Below, in pieces: positions 8,740-16,693 of a DNA stretch of 33,912 bases. The DNA is from Thermoanaerobaculales bacterium (GTDB lineage Bacteria; Acidobacteriota; Thermoanaerobaculia; Thermoanaerobaculales; Sulfomarinibacteraceae). The stretch lies in contig JARFRM010000259.1 of the NCBI GenBank assembly GCA_029287235.1, forward strand, positions 1 to 33,912, read 5' to 3'. The position numbers were made by a program, and so were the translations under genes. The notes under the pieces were generated by a model. The model was not told the origin of the DNA. It saw only the letters and a list, made by a program, of their open reading frames with translations, and did not search any database. Numbering within the stretch: position 1 is the first letter of the stretch; each line of letters opens with the position of its first letter.

Positions 8740-8759
8740 GTCCCCATTCTCTTGGGGAC
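8740..8759 (+). promoter_or_regulatory. Hairpin in the rpmB leader
   Basis: GTCCCC (8740-8745) and GGGGAC (8754-8759) flank an 8-base loop, directly before the Shine-Dalgarno GAGGAGG (8763-8769). It is close to the predicted 5' end of the mRNA. It could stabilise the message or act in feedback by a ribosomal protein; the latter is speculation. Confidence 0.4.
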
Positions 8760-8778
8760 CTCGAGGAGGACGATTGAA

Positions 8779-8976
8779 ATGGCGCAGCGATGTGAAATCT
8801 GCGGCAAGGGACCGATGACCGGGAGTAATATCTCCCATGCACACAACGTCACAAAGAGACGCTGGCAGCCCAATCTGCAACGCGTCCGGGCCGTCGTTGA
8901 GGGCCGTGCGAAGTATGTTCGGGTGTGCACCCGTTGTATCCGTTCGGGCAAGGTCGTCAAGGCTCCACGGCTGTAA
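8779..8976 (+). CDS. rpmB: Large ribosomal subunit protein bL28
   Basis: A 65-residue bL28 starting MAQRCEICGKGPMTG, with the conserved SHAHNVTKRRWQPNLQ segment and the C-terminal VRVCTRCIRSGKV. Two CxxC pairs (CEIC and CTRC) make it the zinc-binding (C+) form. The ATG at 8779 has GAGGAGG upstream; the upstream in-frame extension covers promoter and leader and is rejected. It is monocistronic, with its own promoter, leader hairpin and terminator. Confidence 0.98.
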   Translation: MAQRCEICGKGPMTGSNISHAHNVTKRRWQPNLQRVRAVVEGRAKYVRVCTRCIRSGKVVKAPRL

Positions 8977-9002
8977 CGATCCCAGACAAGCGGGATGAAT
9001 CA

Positions 9003-9024
9003 GGCGGCTGACGGCCGCCCTTTT
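9003..9024 (+). terminator. Intrinsic terminator of rpmB
   Basis: A GGCGGC / GCCGCC stem (9003-9008 with 9014-9019, five-base loop) is followed by TTTT at 9021-9024, 26 bases after the rpmB stop. Confidence 0.8.
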
Positions 9025-9124
9025 GTCGTGGCCGAAAACCCTCGTGATGTCTTTGTGTCATCGTGGTTGCGGCGTTGCGCTTTTTCTGTGCCTCTTCGGT
9101 TCAAGGCGATCGCGTCCCCAAGAG

Positions 9125-11311
9125 TCAGGCTCGTGCCGTCGCCTGGCCGCGGCGCTCGACGCGTCGCATGCCGTTGATGTTGTCCAGGCGTCTGAGGATA
9201 CGATCGAGCTGTTCCGCATCGCGAACGACGATGGTCATCGCGCCAAAGCCGCGGTCGTTGTGCTCGGTCCGAAGCTGACAGCTCAAGATGTCGCTTCCCT
9301 CGGCCGAGATGACCTGTGAGATCGCCGCGAGCATCCCCGAACGATCATCGAAGACCATGTCCAACTCGACCTGATTGGGCGAAGCCCCCGACGTGGCCGC
9401 ATCGGACGCCCACCGGACCTCGATCTCCCGTTCAGGGTGGTACATCAGGTTCTTCACGTTGGGACACGTCCGGGAATGCACCGCGACGCCCTTGCCCCGG
9501 GTCACGAAACCGACGATTCTTTCACCCGGAAGCGGCTTGCAGCATTTGGCGACGTAGACCAGGAAGTCGGCATCGCCGGTGACCTCGAGGGCCTGGCTCT
9601 CGGCCGTGGAGGGCTCTCGCTTGGGAGTCAGCACCTCGTCTTCAGCAGCTTCATCCTCTTGGGGCAGAAGTTGCGCGATGATCGCGGGCGCGGCCAGCCT
9701 CCCAAAACCCAGCGCCGCGAGAAGATCCTCCTCTTTGGAGAGGCCGTGCGATGAGAGAACACTCTTGAGCTCGTCGGTGCCGCTGACCTTGCGCCACGAA
9801 ACACCGGTCTTCCGGAACTCGCGCTCAATGAGCTTGCGACCAACCTCCACCGCTCGTTTCTTCTCCTCCCGTTTGAGCCAGCTCCTGATCTTCGATCGAG
9901 CACGGTTTGTGCCCACGAGATTGAGCCAGTCGTGGTGAGGCTGCTGCTGCGGTGAGGTGGAAATCTCGACGATGTCGCCGTTTCTCAGCTCGGTGCGCAA
10001 AGGGACCCAACGACTGTTGACCCGGCCTCCGACACAGGTATGGCCGACCTCGGAATGGACCCGGTAGGCGAAATCGAGGATGGTCGCGCCACGTGGAAAG
10101 GAAAAAACGTCACCGCGAGGTGTGAAACAGTAGACGTCATCGGGGTAGAGATCGACCTTGATCGAGTCGAGGAACTCCCGGGGAGAGGCGCCTTCCGAAT
10201 TGTCGAGGAGACTGCGAAGCCACGAAATGCGGGAGTCCTCGCTTCCGGCCCCCGATCCATTTTCCTTGTAGCTCCAGTGAGCCGCGATGCCGAACTCGGC
10301 GATCTTGTGCATATCCCAGGTTCGAATCTGGATCTCGAAGGGGTGCGCCTCCGGGCCGAGCACCGTGGTGTGAAGCGACTGGTACGCGTTGGGTTTCGGG
10401 ATCGCGATATGGTCCTTCATCCGGCCCGGCACCGGGGGCCACTGTTGGTGGATCAGACCGAGGACCCCATAACAATCCCCCACTGTCTCGACAATCACCC
10501 GGAAGGCCAGGAAGTCGAAGACATTCGCCATGTCCACCTCTTGCCGCCGGAGCTTCTGATAGACCGAATACATGTGCTTGACGCGCCCGTGGACGGTCCC
10601 CTTGATGCCGTTGGTGAGAAGCAGGCCTTCGATGATTCCCCGAATCTCGGCGAACCATCGTTCGGCGGCGTCGGCGCGATCCTTGATCTCGTGCTCGAGG
10701 CGGCCCCACTCTTTCGGATGGAGATAGCGGAAACAAAGGTCCTCCATCTCCATTTTGATGCTCCCGATGCCGAGTCGATTGGCGATGGGCGCGTAGATAT
10801 CGAGGGTCTCCCGTGCGATGGCGACCTGGCGATCGGGCCGCAGAAAGCTCAAGGTCCTCATGTTGTGCAGCCGGTCGGCCAACTTGACCAGGATGACCCG
10901 TACATCGTCCATGGACGCGAGGAGGAGACGGCGGAAGTTCTCGGCTTCGGTGGCTTCGCGAGAAGTGAACGAGCTCTCGAAGTCGGACAGCTTGGTGAGC
11001 GCCTCCACCAACCGGGTCACATCCGGACCGAACTCGAGTTCGAGCTCCTCGGTGGTCGTATCGGTGTCCTCGAGGAGATCGTGCAACAGCCCGGCGGCAA
11101 TGGCGACCTCGTCGAGCTCCATCTCGGCGAGCATCCAGGCCACGGTCAGAGGATGGATGAAGTAGGCCTCCCCCGATCGTCGCACCTGGCCCTGGTGGCG
11201 ATTCGCGGCAAAGACATAGGCATGGCGAAGCAGATCCTCATCCGGGTCGGGCCGGTAGAGCTCGACCCGGTTGAGGATATCCTCAATGCGGATCTTCGCC
11301 GAAGAGTCCAT
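9125..11311 (-). CDS. rel: Bifunctional (p)ppGpp synthetase/hydrolase (Rel/SpoT)
   Basis: A 728-residue long-form RelA/SpoT homologue that makes and degrades the stringent-response alarmones (p)ppGpp. Domains in order: HD hydrolase (about 30-190) with FIHP (His53), LLHDLLEDT (His77-Asp78) and LADRLHNMRTL, all as in active hydrolases; synthetase (about 235-350) with GRVKHMYSVYQKL, FDFLAFRVIV and PKPNAYQSLHTTV; TGS (about 390-450, VYCFTPRGDVFSFPRGAT); a Cys-bearing middle region (VAKCCKPLPGERIVGFV); and a C-terminal ACT domain. Both catalytic halves look intact, so it is probably the sole bifunctional enzyme. The Shine-Dalgarno is weak (GGTTGG). It stands alone, convergent with rpmB. No clear promoter was found upstream. 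Confidence 0.96.
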   Translation of the reverse strand: MDSSAKIRIEDILNRVELYRPDPDEDLLRHAYVFAANRHQGQVRRSGEAYFIHPLTVAWMLAEMELDEVAIAAGLLHDLLEDTDTTTEELELEFGPDVTRLVEALTKLSDFESSFTSREATEAENFRRLLLASMDDVRVILVKLADRLHNMRTLSFLRPDRQVAIARETLDIYAPIANRLGIGSIKMEMEDLCFRYLHPKEWGRLEHEIKDRADAAERWFAEIRGIIEGLLLTNGIKGTVHGRVKHMYSVYQKLRRQEVDMANVFDFLAFRVIVETVGDCYGVLGLIHQQWPPVPGRMKDHIAIPKPNAYQSLHTTVLGPEAHPFEIQIRTWDMHKIAEFGIAAHWSYKENGSGAGSEDSRISWLRSLLDNSEGASPREFLDSIKVDLYPDDVYCFTPRGDVFSFPRGATILDFAYRVHSEVGHTCVGGRVNSRWVPLRTELRNGDIVEISTSPQQQPHHDWLNLVGTNRARSKIRSWLKREEKKRAVEVGRKLIEREFRKTGVSWRKVSGTDELKSVLSSHGLSKEEDLLAALGFGRLAAPAIIAQLLPQEDEAAEDEVLTPKREPSTAESQALEVTGDADFLVYVAKCCKPLPGERIVGFVTRGKGVAVHSRTCPNVKNLMYHPEREIEVRWASDAATSGASPNQVELDMVFDDRSGMLAAISQVISAEGSDILSCQLRTEHNDRGFGAMTIVVRDAEQLDRILRRLDNINGMRRVERRGQATARA

Positions 11312-11425
11312 CCAACCATTGTACGTTCAAGGGTCAAGTTCCCCCCCTATCCCCGTTCTCGATCCCGATCCCGCGTCCGATGAGATGCACGGCGGCAACG
11401 GGCATCCCTGGTTCATCGCTATCGA

Positions 11426-11445
11426 CGCCGACTGGAAAGTCGGCG
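11426..11445. repeat. REP-like palindrome with CTGGAA core
   Basis: CGCCGACT (11426-11433) pairs perfectly with AGTCGGCG (11438-11445) around a GGAA loop. A second palindrome with the same CTGGAA-type centre occurs at 30491-30511, suggesting a dispersed family. Confidence 0.55.
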
Positions 11446-11483
11446 CTTCAAGCCCGCTGCTCGACAACCGAGGACGCCGGATC

Positions 11484-11509
11484 GCCAAGGGCGGCCCGGA
11501 AGGCCGGGG
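11484..11509. repeat. Dispersed 26-bp intergenic repeat, copy A
   Basis: This 26-bp stretch matches 27531-27556 at 23 of 26 positions (shared CAAGGGCG and GAAGGCCGGGG). Both copies are preceded within 20-35 bp by CGCTGCTCG. Both are intergenic. Confidence 0.55.
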
Positions 11510-11512
11510 TCC

Positions 11513-11539
11513 AAAAAAACCCCGCGGCACGCCGCGGGG
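11513..11539 (-). terminator. Intrinsic terminator of the tgt-yajC-secDF operon
   Basis: In the minus direction CCCCGCGG (11539-11532) pairs with CCGCGGGG (11527-11520) around a four-base loop, followed by seven T (11519-11513). It lies 90 bp after the secF stop. Confidence 0.92.
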
Positions 11540-11580
11540 TTGAATCTCGAGCTTATTCTGCTTTGCCCCTGCGATGGAGC

Positions 11581-11608
11581 TAATACCTAATACCTAATAC
11601 CTAAAACC
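11581..11608. repeat. Heptanucleotide tandem repeat (TAATACC)3 TAAAACC
   Basis: Three exact copies of TAATACC (11581-11601) and one variant TAAAACC (11602-11608) lie between the secF stop and its terminator. A different heptamer array with the same unit length lies at 30381-30415. Confidence 0.8.
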
Positions 11609-11629
11609 AAAAACAGAGCACCTTCGTCC

Positions 11630-12811
11630 CTACCGCCGCCGACTCTTCTTGCGCTTGCTGTCCCGACGGGCGGCGAGCAACCGGTGCATCCAGAGCGCCA
11701 CCGGCGAGGCGACGAAGATCGACGAGTAGGTTCCGACGAAGATGCCGATCAGCAGCACGAAGGCGAAGGTGTTGATCACATCCCCACCAAAGAAGTAGAG
11801 GGACAGCACCACCATCAGGGTTGTCCCCGAGGTGATGAATGTCCGAGAAAGGGTCTGGTTGATGGAGGTGTTCATCAGCTGCTCGAGGTCCTCACCCCGG
11901 TGCAGCTTCAGATTCTCACGGACCCGGTCGAAGACCACCACCGAATCGTTGACCGAGTACCCGACGAGGGCCAGCAACGCGGCCACGGTGGGGAGGTTGA
12001 TCTCGCGACCCGTGATCGCGAGCGCGGTCAAGGTGATCAAGACATCGTGGAAGAGCGCCGCCACGGCGCCGACGCCGAACGGCAACTGGAACCGCATCCA
12101 GATGTAGATCAGCATCCCGAGGAGGCTGAAGCCGATTGCCGCCCTGGCCTTGTTCTGGAGATCAGCGCCCACCGCGGGCCCGACACTCTCGGCACCCAGG
12201 AGAGCAAACTCACCGAGCACAGCCCTCTCCTTGATCAGGGCACGACTCTCGTCGGAGACCCCGTCGATGGTGTCGAGCTGGTCCATCGAGGTGAAGATCC
12301 CCTGTTCCTTACGGAAACCGAGCACCGCATCAGCCATGGGGCCATAGTGGAGAGCAGCCCCTTCTTCATCCAGCCCGGTGCCTTCCGGATCCTCGGCCGC
12401 CAGAAGCAGGGTCAGCGACTGAGCACCCTGAGTGTTGAGATCGAAGCCGTCTCCGATTCCCGAGTTGAGGTCCCGTTTCAGAAGTTCGATGATGGGACCC
12501 GTGAAGTCGCCCTCTTCGCCCTCGGGGTTCTCGACACGAATCAGGATCTCGTGTTTCTCGGGTTCATCGAAACGCTGCAACGATGGCGTGCCCACCTCGA
12601 GATCAGCCATGCTGTCGCGCAGGAGACCGAGATCGGGCTCACCGCGAAACTTGATCGTGACCTGCGTGCCACCCACGAAGTCGATGCCGAGGTTGAGGCC
12701 CGGGCCGAGGAACTGATAGGCCAGCCCACCGATGATGATGAGCAGGGACAGACTGAGAGCGATCTTTCGATAGCTCAGAAACGGAATGTTGGTATCGCCG
12801 ATGATTCGCAT
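11630..12811 (-). CDS. secF: Protein-export membrane protein SecF
   Basis: A 393-residue RND-type SecF subunit that, with SecD, uses proton motive force to help preproteins complete Sec translocation. Membrane helix 1 (about 16-36) is followed by GLNLGIDFVGGTQVTIKF, a periplasmic domain, the conserved ESVGPAVGADLQNKA (208-222), and five C-terminal helices with LVGYSVNDSVVVFDRVREN and INQTLSRTFITSGTT. The Arg/Lys-rich tail RRDSKRKKSRRR is cytoplasmic. The protein is longer than the common 290-320 residues because of an insertion at about 123-200 that looks like a ComEA-type helix-hairpin-helix (DLNTQGAQSLTLLL; RKEQGIFTSMDQLDTIDGV). The start has GAGGTG; it follows secD by 9 bp. Confidence 0.96.
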   Translation of the reverse strand: MRIIGDTNIPFLSYRKIALSLSLLIIIGGLAYQFLGPGLNLGIDFVGGTQVTIKFRGEPDLGLLRDSMADLEVGTPSLQRFDEPEKHEILIRVENPEGEEGDFTGPIIELLKRDLNSGIGDGFDLNTQGAQSLTLLLAAEDPEGTGLDEEGAALHYGPMADAVLGFRKEQGIFTSMDQLDTIDGVSDESRALIKERAVLGEFALLGAESVGPAVGADLQNKARAAIGFSLLGMLIYIWMRFQLPFGVGAVAALFHDVLITLTALAITGREINLPTVAALLALVGYSVNDSVVVFDRVRENLKLHRGEDLEQLMNTSINQTLSRTFITSGTTLMVVLSLYFFGGDVINTFAFVLLIGIFVGTYSSIFVASPVALWMHRLLAARRDSKRKKSRRR

Positions 12812-12820
12812 TCGAGCACC

Positions 12821-14386
12821 TCAGATACTCAGCGTTTGCACCCGGTCGCGGCCGGCGAGCATGATCATAAAGATGGTCCGGGACACGAAGACCGCAGTGA
12901 AGACGCTTGCAAAGATCCCGATGGAGAGCGTCACAGCAAATCCCTTGACCGGCCCGGTTCCGAACTGGAAGAGGAAGAGCGCCGCGATCAAGGTCGTCAG
13001 ATTCGCGTCGAGAATCGTGCCGAAGGCTCGGGAGAAACCGGTGTCGACGGCCGACCTCACGGTCTTGCCGACCCGGAGCTCCTCGCGAATGCGCTCGAAG
13101 ATCAGGACGTTGGCATCCACCGCCATCCCGATGGTGAGAATCACGCCCGCGATGCCGGGCAGGGTGAGGGTGGCGCCGAAGTAGGCCATGGCGCCCATGA
13201 GGATGAGCAGGTTGATGACGAGCGCAAGGTCGGCGTTGAGCCCGGCCCGGCGGTAGTAGATCACCATGAAGATCATCACCACCACCAACCCCGAGACCGC
13301 CGCTCGAACACCTCGAACGACGGAATCGTGGCCCAGCGACGGCCCCACGGTCCGCTCCTCCAGGTAGACGATGGACGCCGGCAGGGCGCCTGCACGCAGG
13401 ATCAGAGCAAGATCCTCGGCCTCTTCGATGGAGAAGTTACCCTCGATGATCCCCGAGTCGGTGATCCGGGCACGGATGGTGGGCGCCGACATCACGTTGC
13501 CGTCGAGGACGATGGCCATGGGAACGCCGATGTGGGAGCCGGTGTACTCGCCGAACTTGTCGGCGGCCGACGGCACGAGATCGAACTGGACGATGGGCAT
13601 CCCGTACTCGTCCTGGCTGCGTCGAGCGCTGCGCAGCTCACGCCCGGTGATGATCGAGCTCTTCTTGACCAGATAGTAACTGCGGCCGAGGACCTCGCCC
13701 GCAAACCCGGTCCGGTTGCCGCTCACCACCTCGCCGTCGGCCGGTGGCAGGCCGGCAGTACCGGCCAGCAGACTCGGACGATCCGGCGCCGGTCCCTGCA
13801 TGACCTCTTTGAACTCGAGGAACGCCGTCGACTTGATGATCTTCTTGACGCGTTCGGGATCGTCCACGCCGGGCAGCTGGATGAGGATTCGATCCCCCTC
13901 GATGCCCTGCCTCTGGATCAGGGGCTCCGCAACGCCGAACTGGTCGACCCGGTTGTTGATGGTTTCCAGGCCCTTGCGCACCGCCTGATCGCGGATGACC
14001 CGCTCGACGTTGGGTTTGAACTGAAAAGTCCAGGTACTCGCGCCGAAACTGAAGTCGTAGTCGAGGAAACTCGATCCCGCGATCTCTTCGAGTTGGCCCC
14101 GATCGGTCCCCGGCGGCACCTCGACGGTGAATCGACGTCCGTCCATATCGGACTCGGTGGCCCCGAGGGTGAGACCCTCCTCACCGGCCAGACTGACCAA
14201 CCGTTGCGCCGCGTCGTCCAACTCAGCCTTGATGGCATCGTCGGTCTGGACCTGAAGCACCAGATGGACCCCACCCTCGAGGTCGAGCCCCCAGTGGATT
14301 TTCTCCTCAGGTGGCCAGAGCGACCACACGGCGACCGCCACGACAGCCACGATCACGATGACTCGCCACAGATTCTTTTTTTCCAC
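12821..14386 (-). CDS. secD: Protein-export membrane protein SecD
   Basis: A 521-residue SecD, the larger subunit of the SecDF translocation motor. N-terminal membrane helix (about 8-24), then IHWGLDLEGGVHLVLQV, a periplasmic P1 region (VDQFGVAEPLIQRQG ... ILIQLPGV), and the base of the transporter with GNFSIEEAEDLALILRAGAL and TVGPSLGHDSV. The C-terminal helices carry GIAGVILTIGMAVDANVLIFERIREE and RAFGTILDANLTTLIAALFLF. The start is a GTG at 14386 with GGAGG upstream. It lies between yajC (15 bp) and secF (9 bp), the classical yajC-secD-secF order. Confidence 0.97.
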   Translation of the reverse strand: MEKKNLWRVIVIVAVVAVAVWSLWPPEEKIHWGLDLEGGVHLVLQVQTDDAIKAELDDAAQRLVSLAGEEGLTLGATESDMDGRRFTVEVPPGTDRGQLEEIAGSSFLDYDFSFGASTWTFQFKPNVERVIRDQAVRKGLETINNRVDQFGVAEPLIQRQGIEGDRILIQLPGVDDPERVKKIIKSTAFLEFKEVMQGPAPDRPSLLAGTAGLPPADGEVVSGNRTGFAGEVLGRSYYLVKKSSIITGRELRSARRSQDEYGMPIVQFDLVPSAADKFGEYTGSHIGVPMAIVLDGNVMSAPTIRARITDSGIIEGNFSIEEAEDLALILRAGALPASIVYLEERTVGPSLGHDSVVRGVRAAVSGLVVVMIFMVIYYRRAGLNADLALVINLLILMGAMAYFGATLTLPGIAGVILTIGMAVDANVLIFERIREELRVGKTVRSAVDTGFSRAFGTILDANLTTLIAALFLFQFGTGPVKGFAVTLSIGIFASVFTAVFVSRTIFMIMLAGRDRVQTLSI

Positions 14387-14401
14387 GCTCGCCTCCGCCG
14401 G

Positions 14402-14701
14402 TCAGCCTTCGCTCGCGGTTCCGTCGCTGCCGACGAGGCCGGCGACCGCCGATTTGCTGATTCGAATCTTGGTGTTCTCGGCTACTTTGACAAGGAGACT
14501 TTGATCCTCGACCGTTGCCACGGTTCCGTGGATGCCTCCGCCGGTGACGATCCGATCGCCCTTCTTGAGTCCGGCGATCATCGCGTCCTTCTTCTTCTGT
14601 TGTTTCTTTGCCGGCATGATGACGATGAAATAAAACACCGCAAAGATCAACACGAACGGCAACAACATGGACAGGGGGCTTCCCCCCGCGGCACCTTCCA
14701 T
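14402..14701 (-). CDS. yajC: SecDF-associated protein YajC
   Basis: A 99-residue YajC: one membrane helix (about 11-30, LLPFVLIFAVFYFIVI) followed by MPAKKQQKKKD and the cytoplasmic GLKKGDRIVTGGGIHGTV, all standard for the family. It associates with SecDF as an accessory of the translocon. The GAGGTGA Shine-Dalgarno overlaps the tgt stop codon; the genes are four bases apart. Confidence 0.96.
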   Translation of the reverse strand: MEGAAGGSPLSMLLPFVLIFAVFYFIVIMPAKKQQKKKDAMIAGLKKGDRIVTGGGIHGTVATVEDQSLLVKVAENTKIRISKSAVAGLVGSDGTASEG

Positions 14702-14705
14702 TGGC

Positions 14706-15869
14706 TCACCTCGCAGTCGCTACGGACCCCAGATTTCGTGGCTTGTGATTGCGGATACCTTCGATCCGCTGCCGAAACCGCCCGTAGCGGCCCGCCATGA
14801 TAGCTTCCCGAGCCTCTCGCATCAAGCTCAGAAAGAAGGTCAGGTTGTGTACGGTCAGAAGAACCACCGACGTGACCTCCTTCGCAACATAGAGATGGCG
14901 TAGCGCCGCACGCGAGTATCCGGCACAGGTCGGGCAGGCGCAGTCGTCGTCCAACGGTCCGAGATCGTCGGCGAACCGCGCGTTCTTGATGTTGATTTCG
15001 CCGGTCGAGGTGAAGACCTTCCCCGTCCGCGCCGAGCGTGTCGGCAGCACGCAGTCGAAGAGATCGACACCACAGGCCACCGCATGGACCAGATCCTCCG
15101 GGTATCCGACTCCCATCAGATACCGGGGTCGGGTTTCCGGCAGCATGGGTGTCGCCATGGCCACTGCTTCGTGCAACTCGTCCGACGGCTCACCCACCGC
15201 CAGGCCACCGATGGCGAAACCGTCGAAATCGTGGGCGGCCAGCTCTTCGGTGCACCGGCGCCGGAGCCCTTCGTCGAGGGAGCCTTGCTGAATGGCGAAG
15301 AGCCCGCCTTGCCAGCCGCCGGTGTCCTGCCGCAGCCGCTGGGCTCGATCGAGTCCACGGTGCGCCCAGTCGATGCTTCGATTGACCGACTCTCCCGCGG
15401 TCCCGAGATCTACCGGGTACGGCAGACACTCGTCGAGGACCATGGCCACATCGACGCCGTACCTCGATTGGGTCTCAACCACGTTCTCCGGTGTCAGACG
15501 GTGGGCCGACCCATCGAGATGTGAGTGAAAGGTCACTCCATCGTCGTCCAAACGGCGGCGCGCCGCGAGCGAGAAGACCTGATAGCCGCCCGAGTCGGTG
15601 AGGATCGGGCCGGGCCACGACATGAGACGGTGGAGCCCGCCCATCCTTTCCACCCGATCAACGCCGGGCCGAAGCAGCAGGTGGTAGGTGTTGGCAAGCA
15701 CGATCTCGGGCGCCAGCCGCTCGAGCTCCCACCCGGCCACTCCCTTCACCGTGCCTGCCGTGCCGACCGGCATGAATGCCGGGGTGTGAACGGTGCCGTG
15801 CGGCGTCACCAACTCGGCGGTTCGAGCCCCGGATTCCGGATCGTTGCGGGTGACAGTAAACGAAAGCAT
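14706..15869 (-). CDS. tgt: tRNA-guanine(34) transglycosylase
   Basis: A 387-residue TGT, which exchanges guanine 34 for the queuosine precursor preQ1 in tRNAs with GUN anticodons. The catalytic base Asp92 is in TDSGGYQVFS, the nucleophile Asp272 in VDLFDCVLPTRSAR, and zinc ligands are Cys310, Cys312, Cys315 (CACPTC) and His341 (TVHNL). Length and motifs match the bacterial enzyme. It lies 8 bp after the eIF-2B-like gene and 4 bp before yajC; tgt-yajC-secDF is a widespread gene order. No queuosine biosynthesis genes lie nearby. Confidence 0.97.
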   Translation of the reverse strand: MLSFTVTRNDPESGARTAELVTPHGTVHTPAFMPVGTAGTVKGVAGWELERLAPEIVLANTYHLLLRPGVDRVERMGGLHRLMSWPGPILTDSGGYQVFSLAARRRLDDDGVTFHSHLDGSAHRLTPENVVETQSRYGVDVAMVLDECLPYPVDLGTAGESVNRSIDWAHRGLDRAQRLRQDTGGWQGGLFAIQQGSLDEGLRRRCTEELAAHDFDGFAIGGLAVGEPSDELHEAVAMATPMLPETRPRYLMGVGYPEDLVHAVACGVDLFDCVLPTRSARTGKVFTSTGEINIKNARFADDLGPLDDDCACPTCAGYSRAALRHLYVAKEVTSVVLLTVHNLTFFLSLMREAREAIMAGRYGRFRQRIEGIRNHKPRNLGSVATAR

Positions 15870-15877
15870 GGCTGATT

Positions 15878-16654
15878 CTACTCGCTGATCCTCATGCTGA
15901 CGAGGTTGACCGGAATCACCTCGAAGATCCGCCGGCGACGCCCCGTGTCCTCCTCGACCACGACCGGGGCCGCCGCGATCACCCCATCGATCTCGTCATC
16001 GGGCAGATCCTTGCCGCTGTCGGCCACCACCGCCACCGGAACCGAACTGGCGGCGGCGTGTTCGAGCAGAGTCCGGGTCCCGCTCGCGTTGACGAATCGG
16101 CGAGAGCTGACTGCATCGGCGCCGACGACGACCTTGATCCCGATCCCGACGAGCCACTCAGAAATCATGGATTCCGGCGGAGCATGAAGATGCTCCATGG
16201 TTTCGGCGAGACGTTTCATCTGATCCGGCCCGCTTCCCACCGGGACACCATCAAAGATCACCGTCTCCCCACGCCAGCCGTAGCGCCACGCACCCTCGAG
16301 AACCGCCGCCACCGCCGACGAGCGCGAGATGGTGACGATCCTCGCGGCACCCTCGATGAACTCCCGAGCGGAGGCGGCGAAGCGCTGATCGAGCTCGGCA
16401 AGGAGCTTTGATCGTCTCTCCAACCGCTGCCGAGTCACGGTCAGCCGGTCACTCGCGAGCACCCGGGCAAGGTTGCGGAGATTGGCCATCGCCGGCTGCC
16501 CTTCCAGCAATCGCCGTGCCCCGGAATCCAGATCAGGGGCGGTCCAGTGCCCGGTGTCGGCAAGCAGACCCGAGATCAGCCGGCGCTCGATCTCCGTGGC
16601 GCCGTGACGACGGTCCTCCGCGGCGCGATGGAAGAGATGACTCAGTTCACTCAC
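15878..16654 (-). CDS. eIF-2B/MtnA-like sugar-phosphate-isomerase-fold protein
   Basis: About 258 residues of an initiation-factor-2B (IF-2B)-type Rossmann-like protein, the superfamily of eIF2B regulatory subunits, MtnA and ribose-1,5-bisphosphate isomerase. Supporting segments are ARIVTISRSSAVAAVLEGA (the usual ILTHCNSG...L region), VVVGADAVSSRRFVNASGT (family VLVGADAV...VNKIGT) and VPVAVVADSGKDLP. The N-terminal half is helical. The start is uncertain: I chose GTG 16654 because the frame upstream overlaps the divergent DUF3467 gene; no good Shine-Dalgarno supports it. As first gene of the tgt-sec operon it may act in nucleotide-sugar salvage; the substrate cannot be read from the sequence. 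Confidence 0.75.
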   Translation of the reverse strand: MSELSHLFHRAAEDRRHGATEIERRLISGLLADTGHWTAPDLDSGARRLLEGQPAMANLRNLARVLASDRLTVTRQRLERRSKLLAELDQRFAASAREFIEGAARIVTISRSSAVAAVLEGAWRYGWRGETVIFDGVPVGSGPDQMKRLAETMEHLHAPPESMISEWLVGIGIKVVVGADAVSSRRFVNASGTRTLLEHAAASSVPVAVVADSGKDLPDDEIDGVIAAAPVVVEEDTGRRRRIFEVIPVNLVSMRISE

Positions 16655-16672
16655 CGATTCAAAGGGTACAAT
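16646..16672 (+). promoter_or_regulatory. Candidate promoter of the DUF3467 gene
   Basis: A good -10, TACAAT (16667-16672), lies 22 bp before the ATG. The best -35 is poor (TTCACT at 16646-16651, 15-bp spacer) and sits over the first codons of the divergent gene. Confidence 0.4.
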
Positions 16673-16693
16673 GTCGCTCTTCGAGGAGGACCC

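Larger units (their letters stand above)
8407..8778. other. Divergent intergenic region pilM / rpmB
   Basis: This 372-bp region is noticeably more AT-rich than the coding sequence and separates two divergent genes. It holds the pil promoter (8466-8494, minus), TGATA-type dyads around its start site, the rpmB promoter (8707-8735, plus) and an rpmB leader hairpin (8740-8759). I see no convincing gene between about 8495 and 8706. Confidence 0.7.
11312..11629. other. Intergenic region rel / secF with repeats
   Basis: This 318-bp gap lies between the rel start and the secF stop. It contains a perfect 8-bp palindrome with GGAA loop (11426-11445), one copy of a dispersed 26-bp repeat (11484-11509), the secDF operon terminator (11513-11539) and a TAATACC heptamer array (11581-11608). 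No convincing gene is present. Confidence 0.75.

Noticed and set aside
10318..10334. tRNA T-arm-like GGTTCGAATC
   Set aside because: It lies inside the conserved synthetase coding region of rel and has no acceptor or anticodon arms around it.
11684..14800. A 3.1-kb open frame on the plus strand (about 1038 codons)
   Set aside because: It is exactly antisense to secF, secD and yajC. Its product is a His/Asp/Glu/Arg-rich sequence without domains, a typical shadow of GC-biased third positions.
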